Origin: Bog-473 sp036268485
Lineage (GTDB): Bacteria > Actinomycetota > Acidimicrobiia > Acidimicrobiales > RAAP-2
Direction: 5' to 3'
Length of the DNA stretch: 64,000 nucleotides
Assembly: GCA_036268485.1 (NCBI GenBank)
Contig: DATAUC010000109.1
Coordinates: 211,572 to 275,571 of the forward strand
In this document: positions 16,608 through 24,707 of the stretch, in pieces
Numbering within the stretch: position 1 is the stretch's first letter
Layout of the letters: the number at the start of each line of letters is the position of its first letter
Notes under the pieces: generated by a model
Databases searched by the model: none
What the model saw: the letters and a program-made list of their open reading frames with translations, nothing else
Told to the model about the DNA's origin: nothing
Program-made: the position numbers and the translations under genes

Positions 16608-18089
16608 ATGCGACATCGAGCGAAGTACCGAGCCGCGATCCGCACGCAACCTCAAGGGGTAGGAATTGGCCGACGTTTGGTGGCGCCCCTGATGGTGGCC
16701 GCTATTTGTGCGGCGTGCCTTCCCTCGGCCAGCGCAGCAGCCGGGGCACCGCCCCTTCCTGCCCAAAGCCGTGCCGGTCAGTGGATCGTCGATGCCCAGG
16801 GTCGAGTGATCGTGATGCATGGAGTCGACCTGGTGAAGAAGACGGCGCCGTACTACCCGAGCATGTTCGGACCACAGGATGCTGCATTCTTGGTGAGCGA
16901 AGGGTTCACGGTGGCCCGTATCGGGTTCATGTGGTCAGCGGTAGAACCCGAGCCCGGTCACTTCGACGATGCGTATATAGAAAAGATCATCGCCCTGAAC
17001 ACCCTGCTGGCTCGTTACGGCATTCGAACCTTGATCGACTTCCATCAAGATGACTGGGGTGCCAGCACCATCTACGGCGATGGAGCTCCGCTCTGGGCTT
17101 CACTGGGCCGTTCGGCCGATCAAGATTTTCAAGCTTTCTGGGATAACCGGTCCGGCCCCGAAGGGGTGGGAATTCAAGTCTCCTTCATCGCCGCTTGGCA
17201 GCACGTGGTGTCGCTCATCGATGCCAATGCATCTGCTTCAAATATTTTGGGGTTCGATCCGTTCAACGAGCCCTACCCCGGTTCGGGCTATCCGTCGTGT
17301 AGCGACTTCGCTCCCTGTGCTCCATTTGAGACGGGCTCCCTGGCCACGTTTTACCAGTTGGTGATCGATGCCATCCGGTCCACCGGGGACACACATCTCA
17401 TCTTCCCTGAGGGCGTCGCTCAGAACGCAACGCAAGTCCCCTCCCTCCCGGCGTTCAGTGATCCTCAGACCGCCTTCAACTGGCACTACTACTGTCCGGT
17501 CTCCGAGCTCGTGCCCGACGTCACTGGATTACTCACAAATTTGCTCTGCACAAAGGGCGACGCCACTGACTTTTCCAACATCGTTACGTACACCAATCGC
17601 CTGGGTGCGCCGTGGATCGTGAGCGAGTTCGGGGCAAATGAAGCTGATCCCGAGTATGCCAAGGAGGTCGACCTTTTCGATTCCCACTTCTTGACTTGGA
17701 TGTTCTGGCAATACGACGGCAACTTCGATCCGGGCGATACACCGCTCGAGGCCATAGTGAACGGCAGTCCCGGTTCGGAGGCCAACGCAAACCAACAGAA
17801 ACTGAACGCACTGGTCGTGCCCTATCCACAAGCCATCGCCGGCACCCCCCACACCTACAGCTTCGAGCGCTCGACTCACACCATGACTTTGACCTATTCA
17901 TCCGCCCCGGCTCCGGGAATACGTCTGACGCTCGGTGCCATGACTCAGATCTTCGTCCCCCGACGTCAGTATCCCAATGGATATTCGGTGAAGGTCAGCG
18001 GAGCCACGGTGGAATCGTCAGGATCGTCGACGGATCTACTGCTGGCGTCGACGCCAGGTTCACATGTCGTGACGGTCGTCGTCTCCTAA
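16608..18089 (+). CDS. Secreted glycoside hydrolase family 5, endoglycoceramidase-like
   Basis: The roughly 493-residue protein begins with a basic stretch and a hydrophobic signal segment (LVAPLMVAAICAACLPSASA). A TIM-barrel follows: GRVIVMHGVDLVKK, ARIGFMWSAVEPEPG, LIDFHQDDWG, the acid/base Glu in GFDPFNEP and the nucleophile Glu in IVSEFGANEAD. The last 80 residues form a beta-rich domain. The order of motifs matches endoglycoceramidases and related GH5 enzymes that cut glycans from glycolipids or steryl glycosides. The ATG at 16608 is chosen because earlier in-frame starts place the operator inside the gene. It is probably repressed by the adjacent TetR and acts outside the membrane. Confidence 0.85.
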   Translation: MRHRAKYRAAIRTQPQGVGIGRRLVAPLMVAAICAACLPSASAAAGAPPLPAQSRAGQWIVDAQGRVIVMHGVDLVKKTAPYYPSMFGPQDAAFLVSEGFTVARIGFMWSAVEPEPGHFDDAYIEKIIALNTLLARYGIRTLIDFHQDDWGASTIYGDGAPLWASLGRSADQDFQAFWDNRSGPEGVGIQVSFIAAWQHVVSLIDANASASNILGFDPFNEPYPGSGYPSCSDFAPCAPFETGSLATFYQLVIDAIRSTGDTHLIFPEGVAQNATQVPSLPAFSDPQTAFNWHYYCPVSELVPDVTGLLTNLLCTKGDATDFSNIVTYTNRLGAPWIVSEFGANEADPEYAKEVDLFDSHFLTWMFWQYDGNFDPGDTPLEAIVNGSPGSEANANQQKLNALVVPYPQAIAGTPHTYSFERSTHTMTLTYSSAPAPGIRLTLGAMTQIFVPRRQYPNGYSVKVSGATVESSGSSTDLLLASTPGSHVVTVVVS

Positions 18090-18177
18090 TGCGCTCACGG
18101 ACTTACGAGGTCGTCACACGTGAGATTTCCTGTCGAAGAGAACCCGCCATCGCGGCATCTCTGCATAGCTGCATTCC

Positions 18178-18597
18178 CTACTGACCGAGCCCAAACAGCG
18201 GCGTGACGCGGTTGCGACTGTTATGCCGATGCCGCGAGCGCTTACCGGTAGCGCATCGGAGATGGCGATGGTTGCCGTTTGTGTGTCTGCCAAGTCGCTG
18301 AACTGGGCTGGTCCCGCCACGATGTCTTGTGAGAAGTAAACCCACGTAGACGTCGCCCGTCTGGTCCACCGCTACGCCTTCAGGAAAGCTGAACCCCGAG
18401 CCTTGAGGAAGGCCGAACCCCGAGCCAACGGTGTGCTGGGTACTGACGACGCCAATGGGGGGGGTCGGGGCGGTACCACCGCTCGCCCCTGCCGAGTTCT
18501 GTAGGCACACCAGCGTGCGGAGAGCACCGAGGACACTGCACCCGGCCACCAAGAGCAGCGACGTCCGAATCCGCCTGTTCGCCAACTTCGCCGCCAT
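18178..18597 (-). pseudogene. Remnant of a secreted NHL-repeat-like protein (frameshifted)
   Basis: The 139-codon frame begins with a good ribosome site (AAAGGAG five bases before the ATG at 18597), a signal-peptide-like start (RIRTSLLLVAGCSVLGAL) and a stretch typical of an NHL beta-propeller blade (GSGFSFPEGVAVDQTGDVYVG). After that blade the frame turns into Arg/His-rich sequence, while a neighbouring frame continues more naturally with FSQDIVAGPAQFSDLADTQT. That points to a frameshift followed by truncation. The adjacent GSGFGLPQ/GSGFSFPE units are a short tandem duplication. The family call is tentative. Confidence 0.4.
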
Positions 18598-18884
18598 GAA
18601 GCTCCTTTTGTTTCTCGCCTGGACAAAGCCGTTGCGTTAAGAGCCACTCACTGCCGTATGAAGCAGCTGAGTGAAATCCGAAGATGAGGAACTTTTTCTT
18701 TCCTCAATCCGCCAAGAAGTGGAGGGTATTCGAATACCTCGAAATCTTTCACAATCGCCAGCGCCGACACTCGTCGCTTGGCATGCTTACATCCGTCGAG
18801 TTCGAAGCTCGGCAACGACCAACGACAGCGGCTTGAAATCAAGGGAACTGACTTCACGAAACCCAGGGCACGCCACAGCCTCCA

Positions 18885-19085
18885 TCAAACCCAGGCCGGT
18901 TCAGTAACACGATTGTGCTCCCAATGGCTTGCCTTGCGCTCTTCGTTTTCCGGTACCCACCTCATCCAGTGCAGCGATACATCCAAAGATCCATCGATTG
19001 GTACCAAGACCGCATCACAGGCAAGCGTCAGTAGATCACCGTGCACGACAAACACATGGCCAGGTTCAGTTTTAGAGGCGCTCAC
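18885..19085 (-). pseudogene. Fragment resembling the N-terminus of a SIR2-like protein
   Basis: The 66-codon frame reads GHVFVVHGDLLTLACDAVLVPIDG and VSLHW, which resembles the N-terminal strand and loop of SIR2-like or macro-domain-like proteins as I recall them. It stops at 18885, far short of a domain, and no continuing frame is visible downstream. I treat it as a remnant in a gene-poor stretch (18.1-19.3 kb) that separates the GH5 locus from the ABC-transporter locus. I see nothing supported in 18598-18884 or in 19086-19258. Confidence 0.3.
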
Positions 19086-19258
19086 GGCACCCCATCGGAG
19101 CGTCTTGCCTCATTCCGTCATCTCGACGTATCGGCACAATTCATTTGCCAATCGAAGTTGCTCCATTGGGTGGGGATCGCCACCGCCATCGCTGGACTCA
19201 TATCCGATTAGGGCCTCAGCCGAGGATCACAAAACGCAATCAAATGGGCGCTAAAGCC

Positions 19259-19945
19259 TCAGCGCGCCTTGGACATCCGGCTCTTGCTTTTCGATTGGCT
19301 TTGGTACCTCTCTCCAAGCCCATTGAGGAGGTGATTCTGAATGAACTGTCGGGTTTCGTCGGGGCGATCGTCGTTGAATGTGTACCCAGGAATCTCTGAA
19401 AGTGAAACAACTATGCGGATAATCCACTCCGCCGCACTGGATACATTCAGGTCGAGGCGTACCTCTCCACGCTCACAGGCTTCAACTAAGTAACGTTCCA
19501 TGAGGCTCACCATTGGTCCGAGGAAACGTACTGACTCTTGAGTCGTGAGCAATGTCGCCTCGTACGAAAGTGCAAACAATTGAGCGTCGCGCTCGGCCTT
19601 CCGCCACGACTGCACGATCAGGACAGCAGCGACAACCTGGTCATCAATCGTGCTGAATCGTATCATCGCTTGATCCATATCCTCGATCAAGCACTCCACC
19701 GCGATGCCAAGGACTGCACTCGTCAGAGAATCTCGATCGTCGAAATATTTGTATACCGACCCTCTCGAGACACCGGCAAGATCGGCGATATCACGAACAC
19801 TCATTCTCGAAGACCCATATTTGACAAAGCCCCGTCTCGCGGCGTCGAGGATCTGGGACTCAATCTCGGAACGGTTTTCGAACGTGATGGGTTCAAGATC
19901 AAAGAAACGTGGCTGTTGTCGCTCCGCTAATTTCTTGTTACTCAT
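19259..19945 (-). CDS. TetR-family transcriptional regulator
   Basis: The 228-residue protein has a TetR DNA-binding domain after a ~35-residue N-terminal extension (ILDAARRGFVKYGSSRMSVR, then VSRGSVYKYFDDRDSL, about residues 33-80). The C-terminal region has the LVEACERGEVRLDLN... pattern of mycobacterial TetR proteins. The ATG at 19945 follows GAGAGG at a five-base spacing; a TTG at 19972 is less likely. It lies downstream of, and in the same direction as, the ABC-importer operon with a 410-base gap, so it may regulate that operon while having its own promoter. Confidence 0.88.
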   Translation of the reverse strand: MSNKKLAERQQPRFFDLEPITFENRSEIESQILDAARRGFVKYGSSRMSVRDIADLAGVSRGSVYKYFDDRDSLTSAVLGIAVECLIEDMDQAMIRFSTIDDQVVAAVLIVQSWRKAERDAQLFALSYEATLLTTQESVRFLGPMVSLMERYLVEACERGEVRLDLNVSSAAEWIIRIVVSLSEIPGYTFNDDRPDETRQFIQNHLLNGLGERYQSQSKSKSRMSKAR

Positions 19946-20355
19946 ATACGCCTCTCTGTCTCCGGAATCCAAACGGTGTTGATCATGACATAAGGGGCCA
20001 CCGACAAAGGGTTTTGGCCCCCCATGAACTGGAGTCTCGAACCGGAGTCAAATCCGGTCCGCGGAGGCCCTCCGATGGGGCGCCGACACGACATCTGGGG
20101 CGCTTTGATGTAACACGGCTGCACGAATCGTGACCGAAGCAATGGAGAAGTACCCGCTGGCCGGCGCCTCCCTTAACGAAGCCAGTCATAAATACTCCAG
20201 TGCGGTAGGGCTCCTATCAAAGCATACTTTGAGGGCTACATTGCAAATCATAGTTCAGAGCCAACCACCAAGGGCTACAGCTTCGCCTACTCCAATAGCT
20301 CGTGGACTTCTAAGTTCCGCGCCTTCGGATCTACGGTGCTGCAATAAGACCGCAC
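19946..20355. other. Intergenic region with one hairpin
   Basis: No supported gene is seen in these 410 bases. Arms GGGGCCA (19994-20000) and TGGCCCC (20015-20021) can form a 7-bp hairpin with a 14-base loop, 48 bases upstream of the TetR start. It has no T-run on either side, so it may be a regulatory site rather than a terminator for the transporter operon. Confidence 0.4.
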
Positions 20356-21807
20356 CTACTGATTTGGTGAAAAACTAGCCGGAAGACATTGGGTCTGAAG
20401 TCCATCTGGAGCACTAAATCCTCCCGATGTGACTTCGAGAGAAAAATAGCAAGTTGGGGACGCCGTAGGTTGTCCGGCTGTGTAAGAAAGAGGAACGGTT
20501 AATCCGCCAAAATCATCATTTTTGATTGTGTCTAGACCCGCTACAACATCGGCGGCCGTCGGATTCGCCGGTAGATTCTTTGAGGCGGCTTGAAGAATCA
20601 GGCCGGCAACCCATGCGCTAGCGAGGAATTGTGAGTTGGGGCTTCCTCCGGTGCTCTCCTGGACCGCTTGGTCGAACTGTGCTGTCGCTGGTGCCTGGAC
20701 CATGAAGGGGAATACTGGAGATGTCGCCAGAATTCCCACCGTCAGCGGTGTGTTGAGAAGAGCGGGCGCGAAGACGAGACTGATGGCGATGTAATGAGGG
20801 TGGTAGTTCTGGTTGGCACAATCTTGTACGAACCGATCGATTGACGCCGGATCGAGTCCGAGAAATAGCGTCGTCACACCGGCGCTTTGGGCGCCTAGAC
20901 ACTCGGATGTGTAGTCCGGCTGAGCAAGGGACACACTGGCGTTGTATACCTCTTGACCTCCTAAAGTCGGCGCGTCCTGCTCGATTAGCGTTGAGACATT
21001 CCCGCAAATCAGCGCGAATTCTACGCAAGTTATTTGGCCGATCTTGGTGTACCCCGCTTGTATATCGTCCTTGATTGCACCATCAACGGTGACGCGGATT
21101 CCGGCGCCGTGAGGATAAAAATCCGGATTAGAGTACCACTGGGTCTCAACGTCGGTTCCTCCGATGGTTGGTACCCCCTCTTGCTGCAGGTATGGAGCAA
21201 TGGTTGGAGTCGACAGAACACCATCGTTTGAAATGAACGCAATGACGTGGTCTGCCTGCACCATCGTCTGTGCTTCGGATAGTGCTGTAGATGGATCGCC
21301 GCCGTCATCAGCGGTAATCAGCTTGACCTTGTGGCAGTTAAGTCCGCCATGTTGGTTGATGTAGTTGGTCCAGATCTGCGCACCCTCGCGACCCCCCCCC
21401 AATAGGGTCCCGAGCAAGCCAGTGTCAGATCCGATCTGACCTAAATTCACCGTGCTTCCAGTCGCTGCGCCTGTGCAGTTGGCTGTTTGTGCCCCCGCCT
21501 GCTGGCTTGCAGCCTGGCGCCCAGGGATCGACGGAACGGTCGTCCCTACCACGCCACTATTTCCCCCAGTTTGCGCAGTTCCAACTCCGCCGACAGCCGT
21601 AGTTGTCGTTTCAGACGAAGCAGTGGAACCGAGAGAACTCGATTGCCCTGTCGATCCGTTCCCCACCGGCGCGCCGATCTCGGAATTCTCCTTCAACACC
21701 TGCTGATATGGCAACCGGTTTCCACATGCCGCAAGTCCGATAACGGCTGCCACCGTCGCGAACGATGCCAATATCACCTTTCGACAGTTACGCCGCGCTC
21801 TTTTCAT
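20356..21807 (-). CDS. ABC transporter substrate-binding lipoprotein, branched-chain amino acid (LivK) type
   Basis: The 483-residue protein has a basic start, a hydrophobic segment and the lipobox GLAAC at about residues 24-28, so it should be anchored outside the membrane by a lipid. A Ser/Thr/Gly-rich linker of about 80 residues leads to a type I periplasmic-binding fold (NLGQIGSDTGLLGTLLGGGREGAQIWTNYINQ..., ITADDGGDPSTALSEAQ). It should capture the importer's ligand. In actinobacterial catabolic loci this family also carries aromatic acids and steroid-like compounds, so amino acids are not assumed. It ends the importer operon, 130 bases after the surface-protein gene. Confidence 0.9.
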   Translation of the reverse strand: MKRARRNCRKVILASFATVAAVIGLAACGNRLPYQQVLKENSEIGAPVGNGSTGQSSSLGSTASSETTTTAVGGVGTAQTGGNSGVVGTTVPSIPGRQAASQQAGAQTANCTGAATGSTVNLGQIGSDTGLLGTLLGGGREGAQIWTNYINQHGGLNCHKVKLITADDGGDPSTALSEAQTMVQADHVIAFISNDGVLSTPTIAPYLQQEGVPTIGGTDVETQWYSNPDFYPHGAGIRVTVDGAIKDDIQAGYTKIGQITCVEFALICGNVSTLIEQDAPTLGGQEVYNASVSLAQPDYTSECLGAQSAGVTTLFLGLDPASIDRFVQDCANQNYHPHYIAISLVFAPALLNTPLTVGILATSPVFPFMVQAPATAQFDQAVQESTGGSPNSQFLASAWVAGLILQAASKNLPANPTAADVVAGLDTIKNDDFGGLTVPLSYTAGQPTASPTCYFSLEVTSGGFSAPDGLQTQCLPASFSPNQ

Positions 21808-21937
21808 TCCATTATCCCCATTCGTCTTCGATCTGAAGTCCCTGTGTCGGCACAATTTCGACTCGGCTTGCCAAGACCAATTTCCACACTCGAGTACGCG
21901 GTTTGAGGTCCGTGACCAATCCACCGCTTCGGTCTCG

Positions 21938-23251
21938 TCACCGAGAGGCCACAGTCGGTTCGTGCGTTCTCCGTAGCGCCCAATGACCGGCCACCCGAGA
22001 CGCAGCAATCAGTGCAAATCCAACCAACATCAGAACCAGATAGAAGCTAAGCCCGTCAGGCCCGATATGGTCAGCAACCTCTCCATATGTCGGCGTGATC
22101 AGTTGATCGGGTGACGAACTTCGTGGAACAGATGTCACTGGAGCCGAAGCGGAAGGAGTCGGTGGTGCTGCACTTTCGACTTCTGGACTGTTCGTCGGCA
22201 GAGGCACGACAATTGGACTGGTGGTCCCTCCTCCGTTTCCAGCATCGATACTTCCGGTCGTCCCCGCTGAGTCTTGTACGGAGCTTCCATTTGCTCCGGC
22301 GAGGCCCGGCACCGACGAGAGCTGAACAGTTGCTTGACCAAGAATGACGATAACTTCGGACGCCCCCTCAACGGGCAGGTTCTTGGTAAGGGTTATCTTC
22401 AATCCTTCCGACGTAATGCTTGTCGATGTCTTCGCACTCGGAAGGATTTGAAGCGACACCCCAGCTGAACTGAGCAAATCATTCAAGATGGCCAGGCTTG
22501 GTAGTGCAATGTTCGCGCCAATCAACTGAATGCCATTTTGCGTGAGACCGACCTTGATGCCGGCAACAGTGACACTTCCGAGATCTAGAGACGATGCCTG
22601 TGTCTGATTCCCATTTGAATCAATACCCATCGTCGCACTGGCTTGGACCGTGCCAACTTGCACCAAAGTGCCGAGAGAGAACGGCTGAGTTAGGGACTGC
22701 GCCGTCGCTGCAATCGCTCCACTGCTGTCCGCCGACGTTGTAGCGGTCGCCGACGAAGAAAGAACGCCTGGTTGCTCGGATGCGGCAATCCCTGCGATAG
22801 CACTTGATGACGACTCAGAGCTTGTCGCATTGAGCGTGTACGGACCCTGAGATGCACTTGATGAGGGGTCAGACGGACTGCTCGACTGGACGTAGCCGGG
22901 AAGGTTCTGGGGAAGCGGAGGAAGCGTGCCGCTCCCGAGCCCGCTCACAAGACCTCCGACCCCTTCGATTGTTTCGCCAAGAAAGGGAGCTCCAGCAAAT
23001 GCTGTCGAGTCCCCGAAGGAATCCAGCTCAGCTTGAGCTGTACTGGGCGATACAAAGAGGAGCTGAGGGGCAAGTAGGGGGACGTTGGCCGCATCGACCT
23101 CAAAACTCACGGTGTTTGCGCTAGCCGTCATGTTGAAGCTCTCCGGAGCAGTGGCACGTGCACGCGCTGAGGCGAGGCCCAATGTCGCTGAGACCAGAAG
23201 CAAACAAACAAAGACCAGACTCGCTCCGCGAACCCACCCTGGGCAAGTCAC
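21938..23251 (-). CDS. Surface protein with signal peptide and C-terminal membrane anchor, function unknown
   Basis: The 437-residue protein starts with an export signal (GASLVFVCLLLVSATLGLASA) and ends with a transmembrane helix (LSFYLVLMLVGFALIAASRVAG) plus a short basic tail. The ectodomain is rich in Ser, Thr, Gly and Ala, with repeated hydrophobic beta-strand-like segments (SLDLGSVTVAGIKVGLTQNG; LKITLTKNLPVEG). A Pro/Ser-rich stalk of about 60 residues precedes the anchor. I recognise no named domain. The GTG start overlaps the LivF stop (GTGA), which ties it to the importer. It may present or buffer a hydrophobic ligand at the cell surface; that is inference only. Confidence 0.75.
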   Translation of the reverse strand: MTCPGWVRGASLVFVCLLLVSATLGLASARARATAPESFNMTASANTVSFEVDAANVPLLAPQLLFVSPSTAQAELDSFGDSTAFAGAPFLGETIEGVGGLVSGLGSGTLPPLPQNLPGYVQSSSPSDPSSSASQGPYTLNATSSESSSSAIAGIAASEQPGVLSSSATATTSADSSGAIAATAQSLTQPFSLGTLVQVGTVQASATMGIDSNGNQTQASSLDLGSVTVAGIKVGLTQNGIQLIGANIALPSLAILNDLLSSAGVSLQILPSAKTSTSITSEGLKITLTKNLPVEGASEVIVILGQATVQLSSVPGLAGANGSSVQDSAGTTGSIDAGNGGGTTSPIVVPLPTNSPEVESAAPPTPSASAPVTSVPRSSSPDQLITPTYGEVADHIGPDGLSFYLVLMLVGFALIAASRVAGHWALRRTHEPTVASR

Positions 23252-23940
23252 GCGCTTACCCCTAGATAGGCCGCCAACACTTCGGATTCACCCAGCTCAC
23301 AGGGTTGGCCAACAAAATCGACTTCACCTTTTTTAAGTACATACACGTATTGCGCCAGATTTAGTGCACGGCTTACGTACTGTTCGACGAGAAGTAAAGC
23401 AGCGCCGCTGGCGGCGGCCTTACGCAAATGTACGTAGAGTTCGTCCACAATCTTCGGAGCAAGACCCATCGACACCTCGTCAAGCAAGACCACTTCGGGT
23501 CTGCCCAGATACATGCTCGCCAGTGCCAGCATCTGCTGCTCACCCCCGCTCAGACTCCCTGCAAGCTGCCTTCTACGTTGGGCCAAGCGAGGAAATGCGT
23601 CAACCGCCGCATCGACACCGCCCTTTTCGTTCGGCTTGGTCTGCATCCGCAGGTTCTCGTCCACGGTCATTGCAGCGAAAATCCCGCGCCCCTCTGGCAC
23701 GTGTCCGATTCCAGCCCTTGCTCTTCGATGGGGTGGCCAACCCGTGATGTCTTGGCCATTGAGAATGACGGAACCCGACATCGGCCGCAATAGACCTGAA
23801 GCAACGCGCAACAAAGTTGTTTTGCCTGCGCCATTTGGTCCCAGGAGACTAACTACTGACTCGTCAGGAACGACCAGGCTCACGTTTCGCAACACAACGT
23901 GCGACCCGTATCCAGCTGTTACGTCTCGAAGCTCGAGCAT
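23248..23940 (-). CDS. livF: ABC transporter ATP-binding protein LivF-type
   Basis: The 230-residue ATPase has Walker A GPNGAGKTT near residues 34-42, the LivF-typical GIGHVPEGRGIFAAMTV, signature LSGGEQQMLALA and Walker B VVLLDEVSMGLAP, then the H-loop position replaced by Gln in LLLVEQYV, as is normal for LivF. It forms the heteromeric ATPase with LivG on the cytoplasmic face. Its ATG shares one base with the LivG stop (TGATG), and its stop overlaps the surface-protein start. Confidence 0.95.
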   Translation of the reverse strand: MLELRDVTAGYGSHVVLRNVSLVVPDESVVSLLGPNGAGKTTLLRVASGLLRPMSGSVILNGQDITGWPPHRRARAGIGHVPEGRGIFAAMTVDENLRMQTKPNEKGGVDAAVDAFPRLAQRRRQLAGSLSGGEQQMLALASMYLGRPEVVLLDEVSMGLAPKIVDELYVHLRKAAASGAALLLVEQYVSRALNLAQYVYVLKKGEVDFVGQPCELGESEVLAAYLGVSA

Positions 23941-24707
23941 CAGCCGACATCCTCTCCCAGGTATGACCTACGAACCGTGTCGGACGAGAGAACGTCAGCT
24001 GACTCGCCTTCGTAGATCAGTTTCCCGAAGTCAAGTACATAGATGTAGTTGCAGATTTGACGAATCAACGCCATGTCATGTTCGACCAGGAGTATCCCAA
24101 GGTGTCGCTCAGCTGCCACTTCAGCGACAACCTGCCCAAAATGTTCGGTTTCAGCTTTGTCAAGACCTGATGACGGCTCATCGAGCAAGAGGAACGTAAA
24201 GTCGGCGGCGAGAACTCGAGCTAGTTCGACCAATCGACCCTGACCTGTGCTCAGCTCACTAGTAGGCGTTCTTGCGAAGTGCGATAAACCACATCTTTCG
24301 ATTTCTCTATCCGCAGCACGAAGGATTTCTGATCGCACTCTGTGCGAACCAAAGAGCTGAGCCCATAGGTGTCGACCAGCGACCAACGCTTCAGCGCCCA
24401 GGGCGACGTTGTCTCGGACGGTGGCTGTCTTCACGAGCTCCACACGCTGGAATGTTCGGCCAAGACCGATCTGGGCGCGCCGGGACGTGGTCATACCGTC
24501 AAGACCAATTTCACCCAAGCGGATTGAACCGGTCGTCATCTCTACCACGCCCGTACATGCATTGAAGGTTGTGGTCTTTCCGGCACCATTTGGTCCGATA
24601 AGTCCGGTGATCTGATTTGACCTTGCAATCAAGGAGAGCTGATCGACCGCCTTCACACCTCCGAATTGCACAGACACGTCAGAGAGTTCGAGGTCGCATA
24701 CAATCAC
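23940..24707 (-). CDS. livG: ABC transporter ATP-binding protein LivG-type
   Basis: The 255-residue ATPase has Walker A GPNGAGKTT near residue 37, the LivG motif GLGRTFQRVEL, signature LSTGQGRLVELARVL, Walker B FLLLDEPSSGLD and the H-loop LLVEHDMALI. The signature STGQ differs slightly from the usual SYGQ or SGGQ but stays within family variation. The GTG at 24707 overlaps the permease stop (GTGA) and is preferred over the upstream in-frame TTG at 24737. It pairs with LivF to power the fused permease. Confidence 0.93.
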   Translation of the reverse strand: MIVCDLELSDVSVQFGGVKAVDQLSLIARSNQITGLIGPNGAGKTTTFNACTGVVEMTTGSIRLGEIGLDGMTTSRRAQIGLGRTFQRVELVKTATVRDNVALGAEALVAGRHLWAQLFGSHRVRSEILRAADREIERCGLSHFARTPTSELSTGQGRLVELARVLAADFTFLLLDEPSSGLDKAETEHFGQVVAEVAAERHLGILLVEHDMALIRQICNYIYVLDFGKLIYEGESADVLSSDTVRRSYLGEDVG

